Assembly (NCBI RefSeq): GCF_000974685.2
Contig: NZ_AP018738.1
Span: forward strand, 2,604,001 to 2,668,000
Source: Ferriphaselus amnicola
Lineage (GTDB): Bacteria; Pseudomonadota; Gammaproteobacteria; Burkholderiales; Gallionellaceae
DNA: 64,000 nt
Direction: 5' to 3'
Both the position numbers and the translations under genes were made by a program. Of this stretch, positions 58,999 to 64,000 are shown piece by piece (the first letter of the stretch is position 1; the number at the start of each line of letters is the position of its first letter). Under the pieces are notes generated by a model. That model was not told the origin of the DNA and did not search any database. It worked only from the letters and a program-made list of their open reading frames with translations.

Positions 58999-59147
58999 GT
59001 GTTATGGTATTTAATCACAAGGGATGCACTTGTTCAACAACAAATCAGTTTGTGTGGATACAAGCTGAAGACCGACCATCACCATCCCTCAACTGCCGTG
59101 GAATAACTGAATCTATGGCGCTTGATCAACAAATGCGAATGAATAAC

Positions 59148-59591
59148 ATGACACTAGACAAAACATATCAAGCACTGATCGCCGACCGAATCTACCTAGG
59201 AGGCGCAAAGGATGTACCTGCAATGGTCGAGAACGAAGGGGTTCAGATCGTGGTGGACTTGCGCGAGGAATCTCAAGGCTGTGAGTCGTCCGATCCATCG
59301 GTGACTTGGGTCAAAATCCCACTCGGCGACAATGCGACAGAGGCCGAAGATAAACTCTTTGCGCAGGCGATTCAAGCAGTCGTTTCGGCATATCACCAGA
59401 AAAAGAAAGTGGCATTCCACTGTGGTGGCGGTAAAGGGAGGACGGGCACTGTCGCAGTCGGCGTGCTACTTGAACTTGGCCTTTGCAAGTCCATAGAAGA
59501 GGCCGAAGCATTGGCTAAAAGTATCCGCCCAGTGATCAACGTTAAGCCTAATCAGCGCGCTTCCTTGGTGAAACTGCACCATGGTGTGTAG
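59148..59591 (+). CDS. Cys-based protein phosphatase (dual-specificity type)
   Basis: The ATG at 59148 (MTLDKTYQALIADRIYLGGAKDVPAM) gives 147 residues; earlier in-frame ATGs exist, but their residues look non-coding. The active site is VAFHCGGGKGRTGTVAVGV with Cys and Arg of the HCxxGxxRT loop (about 105), and the upstream VVDLREESQG segment holds the candidate acid region. It is divergent from arsR, so it may share the ArsR operator. Its substrate is unknown. Confidence 0.75.
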   Translation: MTLDKTYQALIADRIYLGGAKDVPAMVENEGVQIVVDLREESQGCESSDPSVTWVKIPLGDNATEAEDKLFAQAIQAVVSAYHQKKKVAFHCGGGKGRTGTVAVGVLLELGLCKSIEEAEALAKSIRPVINVKPNQRASLVKLHHGV

Positions 59592-59762
59592 CAAGCGCCA
59601 CACATCGGTGAACAACATGGGGAAGAGTGCGACCGTAATTGGCCCCCATTTTTTACATGTTCGAAGTTATTGATGCAGGACAATCGAAAGGGAATTTATT
59701 GCCTGCGGCAACAGGTGAGTATTAACCAAGCCTTTCTATCGATATGGTTTCTTGATGTTTTC

Positions 59763-59807
59763 TGGTGCTGATGAGGTGAATCGAACACCCGACCTACTGA
59801 TTACGAA
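59763..59807 (-). other. tRNA-Thr(CGT) 3' fragment, integration scar
   Basis: On minus, the 45 bases run from the anticodon loop TTCGTAA through the T arm (GGGTGTTCGATTCACCT) to an encoded CCA. The 5' half of the tRNA, including the 5' side of the anticodon stem, is replaced by unrelated sequence. A truncated 3' end is what an element leaves when it integrates in a tRNA gene; the full tRNA should lie at the other end, to the right of this window. The rest of 59592-59963 shows nothing else. Confidence 0.75.
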
Positions 59808-59963
59808 TGCCAGCAAGGGAAATTAGTTTTTATATTTAATCAGTCACTTAAAGCGCTTGCCAGCATCCAATACCCACTCAGAGCCACCTCGGTTGTGCCA
59901 TTTCCAACCCAGTCATGGCACAAAATAGTCACCGTCGGCTATCGACCCAAAGCGGACAGAGGC

Positions 59964-61079
59964 CTACTCCTTAACCTGAACAGACGCTTTAGCGACAAAG
60001 CCAGATGATGTCGGTGGATATCTGCGGTTTACTGTCTCGTTTATTATGCATTGAGCTACACTGCCTTCAGGAGTTACTGTGACCTGCTCTTGCCTCCCTT
60101 GGCTATCTATCACAATGAATGCAGTAATATTTCCAGAGAACTTTTTCGATATGCATGTTTGTAGGACCCTCCCATTATCAAAGAAGCTCGTTACAACATC
60201 CCTCTCGTAGGACTTTCCCTCGGGCGATGAAGAGTCATGGGCATTCCTAGTCAACAACCTCTCAATTCGGCTTGGCTCGTACAGCTTATAAAACATGGCA
60301 GTGTTATCTTCTTGCCACTCAAATCGGTAGATTGGACGAATATCGTTTGAAGTCTCCAAATTTGTTGCCGGACGCAATGTGACCTTTCCTGATTCTGAGT
60401 CATCAAACAAAACTGGAATCCCAGGCACCACTCCAGCGCCCACATTCATTTTGGCAGTTTGAGGGAAGTCTGGGGCATGACCAGCAAATGCAAACGACAA
60501 ACCTTTTGGCTTTGGTTCCTCTTGAATATCAACATTATCCGAAACGAATGTATAAGACAGTAGTATCGATCTGAATGCTTCAAGTGATCTGTCGAAGTCG
60601 GCTTTGTTCTTCGCGCTAAGTACTACGAAATTGATTGTCTTCTTTTCTTCAATGTAACCTGCCACTTCGTAATTGCCCCACTTATCGCCGGTGTAATAAT
60701 AAACCTCTGCCTTTCTTCCATTTGGCAATTTAAGCGATTCTGAAAAGCTAGCTGAGATGTTCGGGCTTTCAGTTCTGAAGTCGTCAAGAGTTGCCGCCAC
60801 TTGAGCTTTTACAGTTGAGACTTGTGGTGTTTTCGTTCTGGCTATCGTGTAAGCAAAAACACTGCTCTTTTGGAAAGATTCCCCCTCTGGATAGAAGACT
60901 TGGTGTAATCCCATAGAAACGCCACTCTTATTGTCTAAAATCCACCCTCTCGGGGCCGTCAGCGCAAAAGCATGATCTTTCCCATAAAGAATGCAGGTTC
61001 CACACCCTTCTTCTGAGTAAACCGGCTGAGCTACTGCCAAGAAAAACACAATGGTGGCAATGTTCCTTAGGTATTTCAT
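59964..61079 (-). CDS. Unknown exported protein
   Basis: The ATG at 61079 has GGAAG before it and gives about 371 residues opening MKYLRNIATIVFFLAVAQPVYSEE, a clear signal peptide (cleavage after about residue 21). The longer frame to 61247 is less likely. The mature part is polar with few aromatic clusters; no named domain is recognised. Two cysteines at the start (EEGCGTC) may form a disulphide. It lies next to the tRNA scar, as cargo of the element. Confidence 0.6.
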   Translation of the reverse strand: MKYLRNIATIVFFLAVAQPVYSEEGCGTCILYGKDHAFALTAPRGWILDNKSGVSMGLHQVFYPEGESFQKSSVFAYTIARTKTPQVSTVKAQVAATLDDFRTESPNISASFSESLKLPNGRKAEVYYYTGDKWGNYEVAGYIEEKKTINFVVLSAKNKADFDRSLEAFRSILLSYTFVSDNVDIQEEPKPKGLSFAFAGHAPDFPQTAKMNVGAGVVPGIPVLFDDSESGKVTLRPATNLETSNDIRPIYRFEWQEDNTAMFYKLYEPSRIERLLTRNAHDSSSPEGKSYERDVVTSFFDNGRVLQTCISKKFSGNITAFIVIDSQGRQEQVTVTPEGSVAQCIINETVNRRYPPTSSGFVAKASVQVKE

Positions 61080-61304
61080 ATATCTTCCGACTGCGATTGC
61101 TGACCCCAGCGGACATTGAACCATATTGCCTTGATTGCGTACATAGGCCGAAGTATCTAGATACTCTATTCGGTGTCTCTGTGAAGAAAGGGGAACGCCC
61201 ACTTCTGGCACGTAGGAGCCATACACTCGGATGTGCTTCAATTCCAAAGATCCCTCGGTGATAATACCCCTTGAGCTGATCTACACACAAAGGCGTACTG
61301 GCAC

Positions 61305-62405
61305 ATGAACAGGCTGTTCAAGGTTTTTACACGCAATTCAAAATCCAGCTCAGTGGACATTGTTGCTCAGCGATTTATACAGGCATTTGCCGATCACGGC
61401 ATTCAGCCTGCGCAAATCTCGCGTTTCTTGCCACAAATCGGGCTAGATTCTCTCCGGTCGAATGCCGCGCTACTTTCAGTCTTAACCCCCGAAATCCTCG
61501 AACACACCGCCAAGCTCTTTGGCATTAGTCTCAAGTGGCTAGAGGGTGCAGATAGCAAAATCTACGAGTATCAGTATTGTTATAAGCAGCCCGAGATATT
61601 TATTGAGCAGCTTGCCGCTATCCAAGCTCGCATGTGGGATGACGATATTGGGATTCCCTTTCGAGTGCTCACCACGAGCAAGGCGCTGAGTAACGCCAGT
61701 GCTGCGTATCAGCCGTTGATTCCTGTCCTTGTCGAGAAAATCGCCAACGTGGGCGATGAGCCTATCTACCGTTACACGGTTTTCAATGATGGTTTCGATT
61801 GGAGTCATCCCCCTGCACGTATTCAGCTCAAGGCAATGGCAAGAATTGCTTTCACCCTTGGTACGACTGTCGTACCTTTGCTTGTGGTCAAACCCAATGT
61901 CCTAGAGCGTACTCTTGAGCGTGAATTAATTCCCCTTGATTATTTGCATCGTGGCTTAGTCTCCAATCCGTCATTGGAGGACTATGCTCTTTCGGAAGAT
62001 CGCCTAATTGCCAAAGAAACTGAAGAGCTACCGCTAGTCATGGACTATATCGAGCAGCATGATCTAGTTCGATTGTTTGTGGAGGCAAAGCGTCGGCTTA
62101 GCACACTAGATTTGGAGGCCAAGGCTGTGCCTGAAGTGGGCGCGACTGTTCCAGCACCTCCGAAGATAGGAAAGCGAGAGCAAAACAAAAAACTCCTCTG
62201 GGAGCCAGTAGTAGCAACTGCTCAGGCGTTATGGGCTGAGCATGGCGATTCGCTGCATATTGCAGAGGCTATTCGTCGCATTAAGAGAATGCCACACCTT
62301 CCGGCGGCAAAACTTTCTGATAGTGCTATTCGTAAGCACATCGCCCCACACGCACCCGATGAAGTGAGTGGGAAATCAGGACGTAAACCAAATAAATCAA
62401 CCTAA
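61305..62405 (+). CDS. Unknown protein, possible DNA-binding
   Basis: The 366-residue product opens MNRLFKVFTRNSKSSSVDIVAQRF. The section IQPAQISRFLPQIGLDSL and the following LFGISLKWLEG resemble a helix-turn-helix of the regulator type (about 30-80). The C-terminal 100 residues are basic and helical (IAEAIRRIKRMPHLPAAKLSDSAIRKHI), which could bind DNA. No family recognised. It precedes the replication-type gene by about 150 bp, and a regulatory role in the element is a guess. Confidence 0.55.
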   Translation: MNRLFKVFTRNSKSSSVDIVAQRFIQAFADHGIQPAQISRFLPQIGLDSLRSNAALLSVLTPEILEHTAKLFGISLKWLEGADSKIYEYQYCYKQPEIFIEQLAAIQARMWDDDIGIPFRVLTTSKALSNASAAYQPLIPVLVEKIANVGDEPIYRYTVFNDGFDWSHPPARIQLKAMARIAFTLGTTVVPLLVVKPNVLERTLERELIPLDYLHRGLVSNPSLEDYALSEDRLIAKETEELPLVMDYIEQHDLVRLFVEAKRRLSTLDLEAKAVPEVGATVPAPPKIGKREQNKKLLWEPVVATAQALWAEHGDSLHIAEAIRRIKRMPHLPAAKLSDSAIRKHIAPHAPDEVSGKSGRKPNKST

Positions 62406-62524
62406 ATATTCATCTCGGATGTTCCTAACCTAATGTAGTAGTTGAAAAAAGAATTGGGACGAATTTCTTGTCGTCTCAATTGCGACATTCCAATTTTATC
62501 CGCCGTTTCTGTGCAAGATTATTC

Positions 62525-62550
62525 GTGCTCCCTTAACTCAACAGGAGCAC
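62525..62550 (+). promoter_or_regulatory. Hairpin covering the ribosome site of the Rep-like gene
   Basis: GTGCTCC (62525-62531) pairs with GGAGCAC (62544-62550), a 7-bp stem with a 12-base loop. The 3' arm contains the Shine-Dalgarno GGAG, about 6 bases before the ATG at 62554. Folding would hide the ribosome site, suggesting translational control of the initiator. Confidence 0.55.
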
Positions 62551-62553
62551 AGC

Positions 62554-63948
62554 ATGAAACAAAAGACCCAAGGTTTTACCGGAGCCGCCGAGGCCGCGTT
62601 TCCAAAATTCGGCACGGATGGGCGCGCAAGCGACCGCCGTGACGGATTTAGGGAATGCGGGGAGGTGGCAAATACGCCCGTTCATACTTCGCAGGCCGTA
62701 GAAGGAGGCGCAGCCCCCAAGGGTACGCCGCCTAGTAACACAGTACCCGTTAATTACAACCCGCTAACCTTTCAGTCCCTGCGGTACGGGGTTGATAGTT
62801 TGTATCTGTCATATCCGGGCATCTTGTCCGAAGAGTGGGACGCGAAGCTGTCCGAGCTTAAAGAGCTGGCAAAGTCGGAAATTGAATCCGAACAGGCTTT
62901 GGCTCAAGTCGTCATCGGTGAACATATTTTCGAGGTCAAAGATCGTGGGCGCGGCAAGTTTGCCTATGTGCTGGCGGACAACTGCTACCACCTACAGGCC
63001 AGCAATAAAAACTCTAAGTCTATGCCGATGGCCTATGTCCAGATTTCGAGCGGCTACCTTGCCTCTGTCGGTGTGGAACAGGCGGAGAAATCGCTATCCT
63101 TCATCGTTAAAACGCTAGGCTTGGTTAAGGAGCCTGCCAACATCAGCCGTGTTGATCTGTTCGTGGATTTTGTCGCTGAGTTACGAATGGATTCATTCAC
63201 CCCCTTGGAAGATTGGGTGACGCGCACTGAAAGTATAGATTTGCACTATCGCCACAACCAATTTTCCGGCTGGAGTTTCGGCATGGGCGGTGATGTGGGT
63301 GCGCGACTCTATAACAAGTGCTTGGAGGTCGAGCATAAGTCTCATGCCTACTATCTTCACGATCTGTGGCGCGAGGCCGGATGGGATGGTTCGTCTAAGG
63401 TCTGGCGCATGGAGTTTGAGGCCAAGCGCGAAGTTCTGAAGCAGCTCGGGATTTGCAAGCTGAATGACCTGCTGCAACTGAAGAACGCGCTCTGGGTTTA
63501 TCTCACCGAGGATTGGCTGCGTCTGGCTGTGCCTAGTATCACCGACACGAATCAAACCCGCTGGCCTACGCATCCGCTATGGAGCCAGATTTCCTCGGTC
63601 TTTGTTATTGAGGCCGATCAGCCAAGAGTGGTGCGATTTAACCCCGCCAGAATGCCAGACGATCATCGCTTGTTTGTACACGGCATGGGAAGCCTTACCT
63701 CATTCATGGCAAGTCGCGGGATTACCGATGTATGGGAGGCCGCTGGCGAATATCTCGGCGAGGCTCTGGAATATCACAAGCGGAAGGGCGGTGATCTTTA
63801 CCCCTATGTGGATGGGAAGGTGAAACTCAAAAACAGGAAATTCAATTCCACAAAAAACCAAGTCAACCTTGAGGGATCGGCGCATCGTTTGCAGGAAGAG
63901 GTCGAGGCGCTCAATTCTGCGAAGAGTGACAAAAATGGAGACGCTTAA
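62554..63948 (+). CDS. Replication-initiation-factor-like protein
   Basis: The 464-residue protein resembles replication initiators of the Rep_trans type found in small plasmids, phages and integrative elements. Segments such as SRVDLFVDFV, GARLYNKCLEVEHKSHAYY and WRMEFEAKREVLKQLG (about 195-295) are the characteristic parts, including a Tyr that could be catalytic. Residues 1-70 look like a disordered linker. The next gene's ATG overlaps its end by 14 bp. Confidence 0.7.
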   Translation: MKQKTQGFTGAAEAAFPKFGTDGRASDRRDGFRECGEVANTPVHTSQAVEGGAAPKGTPPSNTVPVNYNPLTFQSLRYGVDSLYLSYPGILSEEWDAKLSELKELAKSEIESEQALAQVVIGEHIFEVKDRGRGKFAYVLADNCYHLQASNKNSKSMPMAYVQISSGYLASVGVEQAEKSLSFIVKTLGLVKEPANISRVDLFVDFVAELRMDSFTPLEDWVTRTESIDLHYRHNQFSGWSFGMGGDVGARLYNKCLEVEHKSHAYYLHDLWREAGWDGSSKVWRMEFEAKREVLKQLGICKLNDLLQLKNALWVYLTEDWLRLAVPSITDTNQTRWPTHPLWSQISSVFVIEADQPRVVRFNPARMPDDHRLFVHGMGSLTSFMASRGITDVWEAAGEYLGEALEYHKRKGGDLYPYVDGKVKLKNRKFNSTKNQVNLEGSAHRLQEEVEALNSAKSDKNGDA

Positions 63949-64000
63949 TCTTGAACAAGCTGCCCAATTTCTCAAGCTGTCGCCCGAAGAGTTGCGCCGC
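63935..64000 (+). CDS. Excisionase-like HTH protein, start only
   Basis: The visible 22 codons read METLNLEQAAQFLKLSPEELRR, typical of small winged-helix excisionase/AlpA-type DNA-binding proteins. It overlaps the Rep-like gene and is cut by the window end. Such a protein often controls excision of the element. Confidence 0.6.
   Translation, partial: METLNLEQAAQFLKLSPEELRR

Larger units (their letters stand above)
59763..64000. mobile_element. Left edge of a tRNA-Thr-integrated element, continues outside window
   Basis: The region right of the tRNA-Thr 3' fragment holds a secreted unknown protein, an unknown protein, a replication-initiator-like protein and the start of an excisionase-like HTH gene. 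Together these fit an integrative element (plasmid-like or phage-like). The integrase and the complete tRNA should be beyond 64000. Confidence 0.65.

Overview
The window is a chromosomal stretch of a Gram-negative betaproteobacterium. The evidence is a beta-type rRNA operon with 16S, tRNA-Ile, tRNA-Ala, 23S and 5S, LPS-heptose and MEP isoprenoid genes, and the gene orders atpIBEFHAG - parB-parA-rsmG-mnmG and rsmI | yraN - SIS - BON. It looks like the Nitrosomonadales/Gallionellaceae group, but that placement is inference, not a phylogeny.

Layout. 1-9.2 kb (minus strand): F1Fo ATP synthase operon (atpG cut by the window edge), then parB, parA, rsmG and mnmG. 9.4-10.7 kb: a membrane diguanylate cyclase with a doubtful N-terminus. 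11-15.5 kb (minus): spoT, rpoZ, gmk, a membrane protein and yicC; then rph-rdgB on plus. 16.9-22.6 kb: one rRNA operon on minus, driven by two tandem promoters that share an identical 26-bp segment. 22.6-25 kb: tsaD and, convergent, mpl.

25.2-38.05 kb is the most interesting part: a roughly 12.84-kb island inserted inside a small DUF486 membrane-protein gene. The two halves of that gene lie at 25017-25211 and 38053-38202 and join in frame when the island is removed. One arm of the island is an operon of three large tyrosine-recombinase-family proteins plus a small helical protein. This resembles in layout the TnpA/B/C unit of Tn554 and other recombinase-trio islands. The cargo is a restriction-modification-like cluster (GIY-YIG/DEAH helicase and two adenine-methyltransferase-like proteins) and, divergent from it, a two-gene unit of a possible RNase H-fold protein and a Ser/Thr-type protein kinase. 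Both ends carry TGGACA-containing repeats.

38.2-52.7 kb is ordinary core genome: YqaA-like protein, M17 aminopeptidase, thyA, uppP, cytochrome c, an orphan LivK/LivH pair, folB, plsY, flavodoxin-family protein, rsmI, yraN, gmhA/diaA-like, BON lipoprotein, hldE2-type gene, ispD, ispF, tsaB, rimI and type-4 uracil-DNA glycosylase. 53.2-56 kb holds a large Cache-PAS-GGDEF protein.

56.3-59.6 kb is an arsenic operon (arsR, arsC, arsD, acr3) in which arsA survives only as a C-terminal remnant joined to a truncated arsD. A Cys-based phosphatase gene is divergent from arsR. At 59763-59807 lies the 3' part of a tRNA-Thr(CGT) gene without its 5' half, the usual scar of an element integrated in a tRNA. 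The region to its right (secreted protein, unknown protein, replication-initiator-like protein, excisionase-like HTH start) fits the edge of a second integrated element that leaves the window.

All family calls come from reading motifs and remembered family features; no search was run.
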